Source: an uncultured Christensenella sp.
GTDB taxonomy: Bacteria > Bacillota > Clostridia > Christensenellales > Pumilibacteraceae
Direction of reading: 5' to 3'
Length of the DNA: 38,649 nucleotides
Assembly: GCA_910579205.1 (NCBI GenBank)
Contig: CAJTTD010000015.1
Location: 1 to 38,649, forward strand
Shown here: positions 14,837-23,837 of the stretch, piece by piece
Numbering within the stretch: position 1 is the stretch's first letter
Layout: every line of letters starts with the position of its first letter
Position numbers and translations under genes: made by a program
The notes under the pieces: generated by a model
The model's input: only the letters and a program-made list of their open reading frames with translations
What the model was told of the DNA's origin: nothing
Database searches by the model: none

Positions 14837-16303
14837 ATGAGCATAAAGGATATAAAAGCAGAAGCGCGACGCAAGCTTGCGCTCAATATGCACCAAGCTA
14901 TCATCGTGTATGCGGTGGAGTTTGTTATATTCGTAACCCTTATCGCTTTGGTGGTAATGTCCGTCATGGCGCTCGGCAATGCGTTTAAAGCCGCCGCCAT
15001 CGTTATGATCTGCTACGGCATTTTATTGGGTTTGATAGCGATAGTTGCCATAGGTATGGTAAACTTTGCAATGGTCGATTATTATGTAACATCGTTCAAA
15101 TGTAAGCCGTACAATGTGCGAAGATTGGGCGATACTCTTGCGAGGAGCGGCATGACGACTGTTTTTCGCATGAGCGTAAAACGCACGCTTTTGGGCTTCT
15201 TGCTGTTGTTGTGCCTTATAGTTCCCGGCGTCATATATTTGATACGCACGTCTATGGCAAACCATTTGCTCATAGCAAATCCCAAGCTCAAAGCGTCTAC
15301 GTCGCTGTCTGCTTCCAATAAGGTGATGAGCGGCAAGACGGGATCGTATTTTTCGTTGTGCATGTCTATGACGGGTTGGTTCTTATTGGGCGTGGCGACG
15401 CTCGGACTGGGCTTTATATTTATAATGCCGTACTTGAACTTGATAAAAACGGTATATTACAAGCGCAATCTTCAAGGCGACAAAACGGTGTACGTGTACA
15501 ATCCGCAACAGCCTTTGCCGTATGCGCAATCCACACCCGGCACAATGCCTACGCCACAGCCTCAAACTTATGCGGCAAACGACGGCGCACGCGTTCAAGA
15601 ACAAGTGGTAAACTGTTCTGCGTCTCAGTCTCAAGCTCAACAGCCGCAAGTGGTGGAGGTGCAAGCGGAAAGAGTAGCCGTAGCGACAGCGCCTATAGAT
15701 ACTCTCGATCCTACCGACGTTGCCGAAATGAATGCGGCTATGCGCGACCTCGGCGATCATAACGTTAAAGAAGTGCCTATAACCGTAGGTTCGAGCGCGG
15801 CAAAGCAAAGTGAAACTGTCAAAGAGCAGCCCGCGCCGCCCGAAAAAAGCGATATCGTAGTATCGGAGCGTACGCTCACGACAAAGGAAGTGGCGGCGGC
15901 AAATGCTTTAAACAAAAAAGCAGCCGACTTGTTTGCGGACAAGAGCGCCAAGAGATCGGACAGAGATTATTTTACTGCGGAAGGCAAAAAATCGAACCCC
16001 AACGATTTTGTAACTAACGAGGTAGTATTGGATGTCGAGCCGGTACAAAAATCCGATAACGTCATTCATGATGAGCGTGCGTCTTCCGTCGGGTCGGATG
16101 ACGGACATATAATGAGCGACAGCGAGTTCGAGGAGTTCATACGCAATTTCGATGTGCAAAAACCCGATTCGGAATTCAAGCCGCTCGTGCGCACGCCTCA
16201 AAAAGACGACTCCGCAGCTTCGGCGGAAGAAAAAGACGGGGAGTCGCGAATAGACAAGATGCGGCGCGAACGCGAAGAGCGTTTAAAAAATCTCAGGAAG
16301 TAA
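14837..16303 (+). CDS. DUF975-family membrane protein with long cytoplasmic tail
   Basis: The N-terminus MSIKDIKAEARRKLALNMHQ, then four to five hydrophobic segments in residues 18-215, matches the DUF975 integral membrane family of Firmicutes, whose function is unknown. After residue ~225 the protein changes into a low-complexity tail of about 260 residues. It is first rich in Pro/Gln (NPQQPLPYAQSTPG), then acidic with many Glu/Asp/Lys, and ends in a basic coiled stretch (DKMRRERE, then ERLKNLRK). The tail is not part of the usual domain. The frame could extend to 14801, but M14837 matches the family start and the promoter. The next gene starts 7 nt downstream, suggesting joint function. Confidence 0.7.
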   Translation: MSIKDIKAEARRKLALNMHQAIIVYAVEFVIFVTLIALVVMSVMALGNAFKAAAIVMICYGILLGLIAIVAIGMVNFAMVDYYVTSFKCKPYNVRRLGDTLARSGMTTVFRMSVKRTLLGFLLLLCLIVPGVIYLIRTSMANHLLIANPKLKASTSLSASNKVMSGKTGSYFSLCMSMTGWFLLGVATLGLGFIFIMPYLNLIKTVYYKRNLQGDKTVYVYNPQQPLPYAQSTPGTMPTPQPQTYAANDGARVQEQVVNCSASQSQAQQPQVVEVQAERVAVATAPIDTLDPTDVAEMNAAMRDLGDHNVKEVPITVGSSAAKQSETVKEQPAPPEKSDIVVSERTLTTKEVAAANALNKKAADLFADKSAKRSDRDYFTAEGKKSNPNDFVTNEVVLDVEPVQKSDNVIHDERASSVGSDDGHIMSDSEFEEFIRNFDVQKPDSEFKPLVRTPQKDDSAASAEEKDGESRIDKMRREREERLKNLRK

Positions 16304-16309
16304 ACGACT

Positions 16310-17320
16310 TTGAAAGAAAAACGTAATTACTCGCTGACAGCCAAGGAGCGCAAGGCAAAGCGCAATAAGGCGGCAAATTCGTCGGCGGTCAATAAAACGA
16401 CTTATAGCGGCGGCAACGCGCGGGAGAACGCGGAACAAGCGATGTTGGTTTCGCAGCAACGCTCGAGAAAGACGGCGGTCATTATGGGCGCGGTCATTTG
16501 CGTAGCCGTACTTTTGATATTGGCGGGGCTGCTCGTGCCCGTTATAACATTGATGGTCAATCCGTACCGCGGGTATGACGACGTGATAGCGCGCTTTAAA
16601 CTGTCTAACGGAATGACGCTCGAATACGTGATAGAAGAGGACAATTACGATACGGCGGCGACAAACTTTATATTCTTAGCCAAAAACGGCTATTTCGACA
16701 ATACGGTGTTTTTCGACGCGCAAGAGGGCTGGCTTCGTTTCGGCGGTTACGAATCTCAGCCGCGTATAAGCGCGGGATCGTCGAGCAGCTACGAAAGCAC
16801 TCGCCACCACGCTCAAAACGAAAAGTACTGTTCAAAGTTCAAAGCGCTTGCCAACAGCAGCTTTTCTACACCGACGCTTAAATTCGGTTACAAACTGCGC
16901 GCCGACGCCAACGGCGAAAAACAGTCGTTGCTCGAACAGATAGGCGTATTGACCTATCTTTATTCCGATTCGAGTACGGAGTTTCAGTTTTCGTACAAGG
17001 CTCAGGCAAACAATCAAGTGGAGACCATGGACAGCAGCGGCAAAAAATCGCGCATAACTTTGGAACCCACAATGGTCGGGCGTGCGCTCAACGACAAAAC
17101 AATAGACAATATCATAGCCATAGCGCAAACGGCGCGTCCCAACGAAAGCATTTCTACGGGTGCATTATGGAGGCCGCCCGCACCCGACGTTTATATCGAA
17201 ACAGTCAATGTGTACAATCTGGATTCGTCCAAATGGCGCGATTTCGATTTTATTTCGTACATGGGCGGTAAGGACAGCTCCAATAACAACAGGCTCGTTG
17301 GTTGGAACAGATACAATTAA
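16310..17320 (+). CDS. Membrane-anchored cyclophilin-like protein, probably inactive
   Basis: The 336-residue protein has a basic cytoplasmic start (residues 1-53), one transmembrane helix (about 54-83) and an outside domain. Residues 94-146 (ARFKLSNGMTLEYVIEEDNY, then ATNFIFLAKNGYFDNTVFF) align well with cyclophilin-type peptidyl-prolyl isomerases. The catalytic pattern is lost: the H-R pair is F135-D136, the aromatic after Gly is W141 and the Gln position is F144. Start is TTG at 16310 with AGGAAG upstream. It lies 7 nt after the DUF975 gene and is closed by a strong terminator. A role as a binding or scaffold domain at the cell surface is inference. Confidence 0.65.
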   Translation: MKEKRNYSLTAKERKAKRNKAANSSAVNKTTYSGGNARENAEQAMLVSQQRSRKTAVIMGAVICVAVLLILAGLLVPVITLMVNPYRGYDDVIARFKLSNGMTLEYVIEEDNYDTAATNFIFLAKNGYFDNTVFFDAQEGWLRFGGYESQPRISAGSSSSYESTRHHAQNEKYCSKFKALANSSFSTPTLKFGYKLRADANGEKQSLLEQIGVLTYLYSDSSTEFQFSYKAQANNQVETMDSSGKKSRITLEPTMVGRALNDKTIDNIIAIAQTARPNESISTGALWRPPAPDVYIETVNVYNLDSSKWRDFDFISYMGGKDSSNNNRLVGWNRYN

Positions 17321-17331
17321 TAACAAATATC

Positions 17332-17371
17332 TATCCGCGTTTTGTCTGATAGACGGAACGCGGATATTTTT
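17332..17371 (+). terminator. Strong intrinsic terminator
   Basis: TATCCGCGTT (17332-17341) pairs with AACGCGGATA (17357-17366); five inner pairs including two G-T wobbles close on a TGATA loop, and five T residues follow. It ends the DUF975/cyclophilin unit. Confidence 0.85.
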
Positions 17372-17414
17372 ATCATAGCGACATTTGTCCGTTTTGCAGT
17401 ATAAATAATGCGAT

Positions 17415-18089
17415 ATGGGCAAAAATCGTGTTATGATAATAGGACTTGTATTGCTCGGCTTGGTGGCGGTGTTGCTGTTTTTCGGAGTGGCCGAGCGCAT
17501 ATTCAAAAGCTTTGGGGTCAAATATTGGCTCGCATTCGTAATGGTGGGCGCGCTTATAGGTTGCGCGTTTATACCGTCGTTTGCGATAGGCAAAGTAACC
17601 TTTAACGTAGCGGGCTTTATTGCGCCCGTCGTTTTTGCGATCATATTCTTCGTGCTCGCGCGGCGCACGCATGAAGTGTGGCGCGCGCTCATCGCGTTGT
17701 CTGCGGTAACGGCGCTGTTCGTGGGCATTTGGCTGTTGATAGAACCCATAACGAGCGATACCGTATCCGTTTTGATAGTGGGATTCTTGTGCGGAGCTAT
17801 CGCGTTTCTTGTTGCAAAGACAAAGCTCGCAGCGCTCGCCGCGGTGTTCGGCGGCATACCGACGGGCGAGATAATATCGGCTGCGGTCAACGTTTATGTG
17901 TCGGACGCGCCCATGCGATTCGGCAACGCTGCGGCATTCGACGCAGTTATACTCGCCGCGGTGTTCGCAGTTGCGCTGTACGAAGCGGTAGCCGCCATAA
18001 AGCGCGCTATGAATGCGCGTGCGGCTGTTACGGCGGAGACTGCGGAAGAATTCGATCCCGACGAATACAAGCGGTATTTCGACGAATAA
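17415..18089 (+). CDS. DUF1614-like integral membrane protein
   Basis: The 224-residue protein is almost entirely hydrophobic with six to seven predicted membrane segments and an acidic C-terminal tail (TAEEFDPDEYKRYFDE). The late segment LAALAAVFGGIPTGEII, then FGNAAAFDAVILAAVFAVAL, follows the pattern of the DUF1614 family (an A-x-x-x-G-x-x-G motif, then GGAGTFDGI-like residues), a family frequently encoded beside der in Clostridia. Function is unknown. A weak promoter GCGACA-16-TATAAA (17378-17405) would put transcription about 3 nt before the ATG. The assignment rests on one motif plus position. Confidence 0.5.
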   Translation: MGKNRVMIIGLVLLGLVAVLLFFGVAERIFKSFGVKYWLAFVMVGALIGCAFIPSFAIGKVTFNVAGFIAPVVFAIIFFVLARRTHEVWRALIALSAVTALFVGIWLLIEPITSDTVSVLIVGFLCGAIAFLVAKTKLAALAAVFGGIPTGEIISAAVNVYVSDAPMRFGNAAAFDAVILAAVFAVALYEAVAAIKRAMNARAAVTAETAEEFDPDEYKRYFDE

Positions 18090-18140
18090 ACGGCTATCGA
18101 CCGCGCTGCGATATTGTGCTCAAATTCGATGTCGATATTG

Positions 18141-18169
18141 TTTACAAACTTCGTCTGTTGTGATAAAAT
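18141..18169 (+). promoter_or_regulatory. Sigma-A promoter of der, extended -10
   Basis: TTTACA (18141-18146), a 17-bp spacer and TAAAAT (18164-18169) preceded by TGA. The start near 18176 leaves a leader of only about 6 nt before the ATG, too short for a Shine-Dalgarno. Confidence 0.7.
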
Positions 18170-18181
18170 ATCGGTGTAGTT

Positions 18182-19528
18182 ATGGATATGCAAGACGGAA
18201 CGATCGAAAAATCTTATGTGAGACCGACGGTAGCCATAGTGGGCAGACCGAACGTGGGCAAATCGACGCTTATGAACAGAATAAGCGGTCGGCGCGTTTC
18301 CATTGTGGACGATCTTCCCGGCGTTACGCGCGACAAACTGTACGCCGATTGCGACTGGTGCGGAAAAGAATTTACGCTCATAGATACGGGCGGCATAGAC
18401 GACGGTACGGACGATATTACGCGTTCGGTAAAGCGTCAAGCGTTCGACGCGGTGGAGCTGTGCGACGTAGTGCTGTTTATGACCGACGTAAAGCAAGGCG
18501 TGCTGTCGGGCGACGCCGAGATAGCGGATATACTGCGCAAGAGCAAAAAGCCCGTAGTGCTTGCCGTAAACAAAGCCGATTCGGCGTCAAAAGACAATGT
18601 GTTCGAGTTTTACTCGTTGGGCTTGGGCGAGCCGTGTCTTATATCGGCGGAACACGGTTCGGGCGTCGGCGATCTTCTTGACCGCGTGTGCGAGAACTTT
18701 ATGCGCGCCGAGAGCGACGGCGGACAAAAACCGCTGTCTATAGCGGTAGTCGGAAAACCCAACGTGGGTAAGTCGTCGCTCGTAAATAGGCTTTCGGGGT
18801 ACGAGCGCAGCATAGTGTCCGACGTTGCGGGCACGACGCGCGACGCGGTTGATACGCTTATCACGGTAGGCGGAGAAAATTACATATTGATAGACACGGC
18901 GGGCATGCGCAGAAAGCGCGACATTGCGCCCGATTCGGTCGAGCGGTATTCGGTCATTCGTTCTATCGCGGCTGTAAAGCGCGCGGACGTCGTACTTATA
19001 GTCATGGACGCGACGCAAGGCATAACAGAACAAGACGAAAAAATAGCGGGGCTTGTGCATGAGTCTGGCAAGCCGTCTGTAGTGGTGTTGAACAAGTGGG
19101 ACGCCGTGGAAAAAGACGCGCGCACGCTCGATAAAAAGACGGACGAGCTTAAAGAAAAACTCGCGTTCATGAGCTATTTTACGAGCATAACGGTATCGGC
19201 GTTGAGCGGCCAGCGCGTTGAAAAGATATTATCGAGCGTCAAGTACGTATGGGAAAACGCGTCGAGACGCATTTCGACGGGACTTTTGAACGAGATAGTA
19301 GGACAGGCGGTCGCGGCTACCGAGCCTAATGCGAGCAAGGGCAGACGACCCAAAATATTTTACGCGTCTCAGCCCGAGATCTGTCCGCCGCTGTTCGTGT
19401 TTAAGGTCAACGACGCAAAACTCATACATTTTTCTTACAGAAGATATTTGGAAAATTCGCTGCGCCGTGCGTTCGACTTTACGGGTACTCCCGTGCGTTT
19501 GAAGTTTATAGGGCGCGGAGACGAATGA
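18182..19528 (+). CDS. der: Ribosome biogenesis GTPase Der (EngA)
   Basis: Der is an essential tandem GTPase acting in 50S ribosomal subunit assembly. The 448-residue protein has GTPase domain 1 (GRPNVGKST at 21-29, then DTGGID, NKAD), GTPase domain 2 (GKPNVGKSS at 191-199, then DTAGMRRK, NKWD) and a C-terminal KH-like domain (PPLFVFKVNDAKLIHFSYRR, then YLENSLR). This is the full family layout. It is followed after 47 nt by plsY, a common pairing in Clostridia that usually continues to gpsA and spoIVA; gpsA is absent here. Confidence 0.97.
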   Translation: MDMQDGTIEKSYVRPTVAIVGRPNVGKSTLMNRISGRRVSIVDDLPGVTRDKLYADCDWCGKEFTLIDTGGIDDGTDDITRSVKRQAFDAVELCDVVLFMTDVKQGVLSGDAEIADILRKSKKPVVLAVNKADSASKDNVFEFYSLGLGEPCLISAEHGSGVGDLLDRVCENFMRAESDGGQKPLSIAVVGKPNVGKSSLVNRLSGYERSIVSDVAGTTRDAVDTLITVGGENYILIDTAGMRRKRDIAPDSVERYSVIRSIAAVKRADVVLIVMDATQGITEQDEKIAGLVHESGKPSVVVLNKWDAVEKDARTLDKKTDELKEKLAFMSYFTSITVSALSGQRVEKILSSVKYVWENASRRISTGLLNEIVGQAVAATEPNASKGRRPKIFYASQPEICPPLFVFKVNDAKLIHFSYRRYLENSLRRAFDFTGTPVRLKFIGRGDE

Positions 19529-19575
19529 CGCGTGCGCATCACGCATGATCGGATAATTGCGAAGGAGAGGTTTGT

Positions 19576-20289
19576 ATGACGATCTCGCAGCCTATGCAGA
19601 TACTCGCGGGCGCGCTTGTGGCGGTCGGCGCGTACTTTATAGGAAATATAAATAACGCCGTAATGATCAGTAAGATCAAGGGCAAAGACATACGCACGTG
19701 CGGCAGCGGTAACCCCGGCACTATGAACATGCTGCGCACGTTCGGCAAACTTATAGGCGTTTTAACGCTTATTCTCGATGTGCTTAAGGGCGTAGTGCCT
19801 TGCTTGCTCGGCTGGCTGTTTATGGGCAACGGACAATTTTTGCGGTTGGGATCGGATAGGCTCGGAATGTACGTAGGCGGCGTTTGCGCGGCGCTCGGAC
19901 ACGTGTATCCCGTGCTCATGAAGTTTAAAGGCGGTAAAGCCGTCGCCACTATTTTGGGCGTTTGTTTGACTATACAGCCTATATACACGCTGGCTTTTTT
20001 TGCGGTGGGCGTGGCGTTTTTGTTCGCAACGCAGATAGGCTCGCTCACGTCGTTCATCATGGTATGCGCGCCGCTTGCGGCAGAGGGCGTAATAGCCGCG
20101 CAAAACCCGTTGTGGTACGCGTCGCTCATACTCTTTACCATGTTCGCGCTAACGCTGTTTGCGCATAGGAGCAATATGGTAAAACTGTTTTCGGGCTACG
20201 AGCGAAAAGTCGTATTGGTGAAGTCAAAAAAAGAAAGACCCCAAAAGGATATGTCTATCGTATTCGACGGCGCACTGATCGCGGAATAG
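19576..20289 (+). CDS. plsY: Acyl-phosphate:glycerol-3-phosphate acyltransferase
   Basis: PlsY transfers an acyl group from acyl-phosphate to glycerol-3-phosphate, the first step of membrane phospholipid synthesis. The 237-residue integral membrane protein contains the three family motifs: GSGNPGTMNMLRTFG (about 43-57), the substrate motif GHVYPVLMKFKGGKAVA (about 114-130) and the late AHRSNMVKLFSGYE. The normal GATN of motif 1 is GTMN here. About 25 extra residues follow the last motif (VVLVKSKKERPQKDM and beyond). Start is supported by GAAGGAGAGG. Confidence 0.93.
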   Translation: MTISQPMQILAGALVAVGAYFIGNINNAVMISKIKGKDIRTCGSGNPGTMNMLRTFGKLIGVLTLILDVLKGVVPCLLGWLFMGNGQFLRLGSDRLGMYVGGVCAALGHVYPVLMKFKGGKAVATILGVCLTIQPIYTLAFFAVGVAFLFATQIGSLTSFIMVCAPLAAEGVIAAQNPLWYASLILFTMFALTLFAHRSNMVKLFSGYERKVVLVKSKKERPQKDMSIVFDGALIAE

Positions 20290-20315
20290 CCGCATATACA
20301 ATCGAACATAGTTTT

Positions 20316-20343
20316 AAAGAACGGAAAACACCGTTCTTTTTTT
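20316..20343 (+). terminator. Terminator of der-plsY
   Basis: AAAGAACGG (20316-20324) pairs with CCGTTCTTT (20331-20339) around AAAACA and runs into a tract of seven T residues (20337-20343). Confidence 0.88.
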
Positions 20344-20381
20344 ATTGCCGTCGGCATAAATTAAATCGTATTCAGTCGTCG

Positions 20382-20410
20382 GAATATTCGTACAAGCTGC
20401 GACATATAAT
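20382..20410 (+). promoter_or_regulatory. Sigma-E promoter of spoIVA
   Basis: GAATATT (20382-20388) fits the sigma-E -35, and after 14 bp CATATAAT (20403-20410) differs from the -10 CATACAAT at one base. spoIVA is a known sigma-E regulon member in Bacillus. The -10 also contains TATAAT, but there is no sigma-A -35 at the right distance. Confidence 0.75.
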
Positions 20411-20450
20411 CAATTAGCAAGAGCCGACGGACCATCGGACGGGAGGTATT

Positions 20451-21941
20451 ATGGAAGAATACGACGTTTACAGAGATATATCGGAGCGAACGGGCGGCGA
20501 TATTTATATCGGCGTGGTCGGTCCCGTGCGCTCGGGGAAATCTACTTTTATCACAAACTTCATGAATGCGTTTGTAATTCCTTCGGCGAGCGGTTACGAG
20601 CTGGATCGCATGCGCGACGAGCTGCCTCAGAGCGCCGAGGGCAAAACGGTAATGACCACACAGCCTAAGTTTGTGCCGAGCGAAGCCGCGAGCATAGCGC
20701 TCAACGACACGACTAAGATATCCGTGCGGTTTGTGGACTGCGTGGGGTACATGGTGGACGGTGCGAACGGCCACGAGGAAAACGGTTCGGCGCGCATGGT
20801 AAAAACGCCGTGGTGCGACGACGCGATCCCTTTTGAGCGCGCCGCGGAAATAGGCACGAGAAAGGTAATAGAAGAGCATTCCACTATAGGCGTTGTAATG
20901 ACGAGCGACGGGTCGATAAAGACCGAGCTTCCGCGCGAGGCATACGTCGCCGCCGAAGAGCGCACGGTGAGCGAGCTTAAAGAGCTTGGCAAGCCGTTTG
21001 TGATAGTGCTCAACTCGTCCGTTCCCGAGTCCAAAGAGACAAAGAAATTGGCGCAGTCGCTCGCCGATAAATATCAAAACGCGGTAGTCGCAATGAACGT
21101 TGCGGCGTTCGGCAAAAACGACGTAATACGCTTGTTTGAAACGGTCCTTTACGAATTTCCGTTGCGCGACGTTTACATAGAGACCGCAAATTGGGTCAGA
21201 GCGCTCGATAGATCCAATCCCATAGTCGCAGACCTCGTAGACAAAACGGTCGCAATAGCCGCGTCCATGAACAAAATGCGCGACTGCGCGGCAAAAGCCG
21301 AAGCGCAAGAGAGCGGCTGGGAAGACGACGAATTTTTCGAAGGCGTTACGCTCAAGAACATAGAACTTGACAAGGGCAGAGCGGTATTCTCTGTCAAGGA
21401 AAGACCCGAACTGTTTTACCGCGCGCTCAAGGAAGAGTGCGGCGTAGATATAAAAGACGAGTTCGACCTCATGTCGTCGCTCGGCGAGCTTGTAAAGGCA
21501 AAGCGTGCGTTCGACAAGATGAGCAAGGCGCTGTCGGACGTTGCGGAGACCGGTTACGGCGTAGTAACGCCCACACTCGACGAGATGACGTTGCAAGAGC
21601 CGCAGATATTCAAACAAGGCTCGAGATTCGGCGTTAAGCTCAAAGCGTCCGCTCCCAGCCTCCACATCATGCGCGTGGATATAGAAACGGAAGTTTGTCC
21701 CGTCGTGGGCACAGAGCAGCAGAGCGAAGATCTTGTCAACTATCTTTTGAGCGAGTTCGAGCAAAACCCCGACGGCATTTGGCAAACCAATATGTTCGGT
21801 AAATCGCTCGACAGCTTGGTCAACGAAAACCTCAACAGCAAGCTCACTTCCATGCCCGTCGAAACGCAAAAGAAAATGCGCAAGACGTTGACGCGCATAA
21901 TCAACGAAGGCAGAGGCGGCATAATCTGCATATTACTGTAA
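20451..21941 (+). CDS. spoIVA: Stage IV sporulation protein A (coat basement ATPase)
   Basis: SpoIVA polymerises with ATP hydrolysis on the forespore surface as the base of the spore coat. The 496-residue protein is full length, begins with the conserved VYRDISERTGGDIYIGVVGP region, has Walker A GPVRSGKST at 24-32 and the downstream DCVGYMVDGA motif, and ends with RGGIICILL, close to the conserved C-terminus that anchors on SpoVM-decorated membrane. GGGAGGT lies before the ATG. It follows its own sigma-E promoter and is closed by an 18-bp terminator. Confidence 0.97.
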   Translation: MEEYDVYRDISERTGGDIYIGVVGPVRSGKSTFITNFMNAFVIPSASGYELDRMRDELPQSAEGKTVMTTQPKFVPSEAASIALNDTTKISVRFVDCVGYMVDGANGHEENGSARMVKTPWCDDAIPFERAAEIGTRKVIEEHSTIGVVMTSDGSIKTELPREAYVAAEERTVSELKELGKPFVIVLNSSVPESKETKKLAQSLADKYQNAVVAMNVAAFGKNDVIRLFETVLYEFPLRDVYIETANWVRALDRSNPIVADLVDKTVAIAASMNKMRDCAAKAEAQESGWEDDEFFEGVTLKNIELDKGRAVFSVKERPELFYRALKEECGVDIKDEFDLMSSLGELVKAKRAFDKMSKALSDVAETGYGVVTPTLDEMTLQEPQIFKQGSRFGVKLKASAPSLHIMRVDIETEVCPVVGTEQQSEDLVNYLLSEFEQNPDGIWQTNMFGKSLDSLVNENLNSKLTSMPVETQKKMRKTLTRIINEGRGGIICILL

Positions 21942-21957
21942 TATCCGTTGAACGACG

Positions 21958-21996
21958 ATCAAAAAAAGCTCTCGACGCTCGAGGGCTTTTTTTGAT
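21958..21996. terminator. Very strong symmetric terminator after spoIVA
   Basis: An 18-bp stem with one G-T wobble: ATCAAAAAAAGC plus TCTCGA (21958-21975), loop CGC, then the complement ending in TTTTTTTGAT (21996). The A and T tracts let it act in both directions. Confidence 0.9.
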
Positions 21997-22016
21997 GTAT
22001 GAGCCGCGCTTATTCG

Positions 22017-22045
22017 TTGACAAAAAAATTTAGGTGTGGTATTAT
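22017..22045 (+). promoter_or_regulatory. Sigma-A promoter of the ABC exporter operon
   Basis: TTGACA (22017-22022), a 17-bp spacer and TATTAT (22040-22045). The start near 22052 gives a 28-nt leader with a weak GAGGC site before the ATG at 22080. Confidence 0.75.
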
Positions 22046-22079
22046 AATAAGAATCAGTTTTTTTTGAGGCATAGAATAT

Positions 22080-23837
22080 ATGGTAAAAAAATTAACGAAA
22101 AGCATAAGAGAGTATAAGCTTGCTTCTATACTTACGCCCATTTTCGTGTCGCTCGAGGTGGTGTTGGAATGTTTGATCCCGTTCATCATAGCCAAACTCG
22201 TCAATTCGATCGACGTGGGCGCGGGAGAAACGATCAAGCTCAACGACATACTCATTTACGGCGGTATACTGGTAGCTATGGCTGTGGCGTCGCTTGTATG
22301 CGGCGCGCTTTCGGGCGCGTTCTGTGCCAAAGCATCGGCGGGATTTGCCAAAAATTTGCGCAAGGACTTATACTACAAGATCCAAGATTTTTCGTTCGAG
22401 AACATAGATAAGTTTTCCACTCCGTCGCTCGTTACGCGCATGACGACGGACGTAACTAACGTTCAGTTTGCTTACATGATGATAATAAGGATAGCCGTGC
22501 GTTGCCCGTTGATGATGATATTTTCGCTTGTGATGACTTTTATCATAGGCGGAAGTTTGGGCTGGATATTTATCGGAGTAATACCGCCGTTGTCGCTATT
22601 ATTGTTTTTGATCATGAAAAAAGCCATGCCGCTTTATCATAAAGTGTTCAAAAAATACGACAACCTCAACGAGTCGATACAAGAAAACGTGCGCGGTATA
22701 CGCGTAGTTAAATCGTTTGTAAGAGAGGACTACGAAAAGAAAAAGTTCGATAAAGCGTCGACCGATCTTCAGATAGACTTTACCAAAGCGGAACGCATTT
22801 TGGCGTGGAATAATCCTATAATGCAGTTCTTCTTTTATGCCGTGTTGTCGTCTGTGCTGTTTTTGGGCTCGTATCTTATTATACGTTCGAGCGGAACTAC
22901 CATAAGAGTAGGCGACGTATCGCAGCTCATAGTTTACGGTATGCAGATACTGATGTCGCTAATGATGCTTTCCATGGTATTCGCCATGATAGTTATGTCC
23001 ATAGAGAGCGCGCGTCGTGTGTGCGAAGTTTTGGACGAAGAAAGCACGCTTAAAAGCCCCGATAACGCCGTTACGGATATCGCCGACGGTTCTGTCGATT
23101 TTGACAACGTCAGTTTCAAGTACGCCACGGCTGCCGAACGCAACGTTCTCGAGGGCATAGACTTACACATAAGATCGGGCGAGACCATAGGCATAATAGG
23201 CGGAACTGGTTCGAGTAAAACATCGCTCGTAAACCTTATTTCGCGTTTGTACGACGCGACAGACGGCACGGTAAAAGTGGGCGGGCGCGATGTTAAGGAA
23301 TACGACCTTAACGCGCTCAGAAACCAAGTTTCGGTAGTTTTGCAAAAGAACGAGCTGTTTTCGGGCACTATAAAAGAGAATCTGCGCTGGGGCGATCCCG
23401 ACGCCACCGACGAAGAACTCGAGGAAGCATGCAAGCTCGCTCAAGCCGACGAGTTTATACGCGGTTTCCCGCAAGGCTACGATACTTATATCGAGCAAGG
23501 CGGTACAAACGTATCGGGCGGACAGAAACAGCGCTTGTGCATAGCGCGCGCGCTTTTGAAAAAGCCCAAGATACTTATTCTCGACGACTCCACGAGCGCC
23601 GTCGATACGCGCACGGACGCGCTTATACGCAAGGCGTTCCGCGAATACATTCCACAAACGACTAAGATAATCATAGCGCAGCGCACTTCGTCGGTAGAGG
23701 ACGCCGACCGCATAATAATAATGGACGGCGGCAAGATAAACGCCGTGGGCGTGCATGAAGAACTGCTCGGCAAAAACGCGATCTATACCGAAGTTTTCAA
23801 TACTCAAAACAAAAAGGGGTGCGGCGATGAAGAATAA
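22080..23837 (+). CDS. ABC exporter half-transporter, degenerate ATP site
   Basis: This 585-residue type IV exporter half has six membrane helices (about 15-310) and a C-terminal ATPase domain. Walker A is GGTGSSKT (374-381), the signature VSGGQ (478-482) and Walker B LDD (501-503). The catalytic Glu after Walker B is Asp503, and the H-loop His is Gln534, both usual in the non-hydrolysing half of heterodimeric exporters such as TM287/288 or BmrCD. Its partner follows with an 11-nt overlap and canonical residues. Substrate is unknown: lipid, drug or peptide export are all possible. Confidence 0.92.
   Translation: MVKKLTKSIREYKLASILTPIFVSLEVVLECLIPFIIAKLVNSIDVGAGETIKLNDILIYGGILVAMAVASLVCGALSGAFCAKASAGFAKNLRKDLYYKIQDFSFENIDKFSTPSLVTRMTTDVTNVQFAYMMIIRIAVRCPLMMIFSLVMTFIIGGSLGWIFIGVIPPLSLLLFLIMKKAMPLYHKVFKKYDNLNESIQENVRGIRVVKSFVREDYEKKKFDKASTDLQIDFTKAERILAWNNPIMQFFFYAVLSSVLFLGSYLIIRSSGTTIRVGDVSQLIVYGMQILMSLMMLSMVFAMIVMSIESARRVCEVLDEESTLKSPDNAVTDIADGSVDFDNVSFKYATAAERNVLEGIDLHIRSGETIGIIGGTGSSKTSLVNLISRLYDATDGTVKVGGRDVKEYDLNALRNQVSVVLQKNELFSGTIKENLRWGDPDATDEELEEACKLAQADEFIRGFPQGYDTYIEQGGTNVSGGQKQRLCIARALLKKPKILILDDSTSAVDTRTDALIRKAFREYIPQTTKIIIAQRTSSVEDADRIIIMDGGKINAVGVHEELLGKNAIYTEVFNTQNKKGCGDEE

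Noticed and set aside
22080..23837. Asp503 and Gln534 in the first ABC subunit as a disabling mutation
   Set aside because: These substitutions are the normal degenerate site of heterodimeric exporters; the partner gene has canonical residues.
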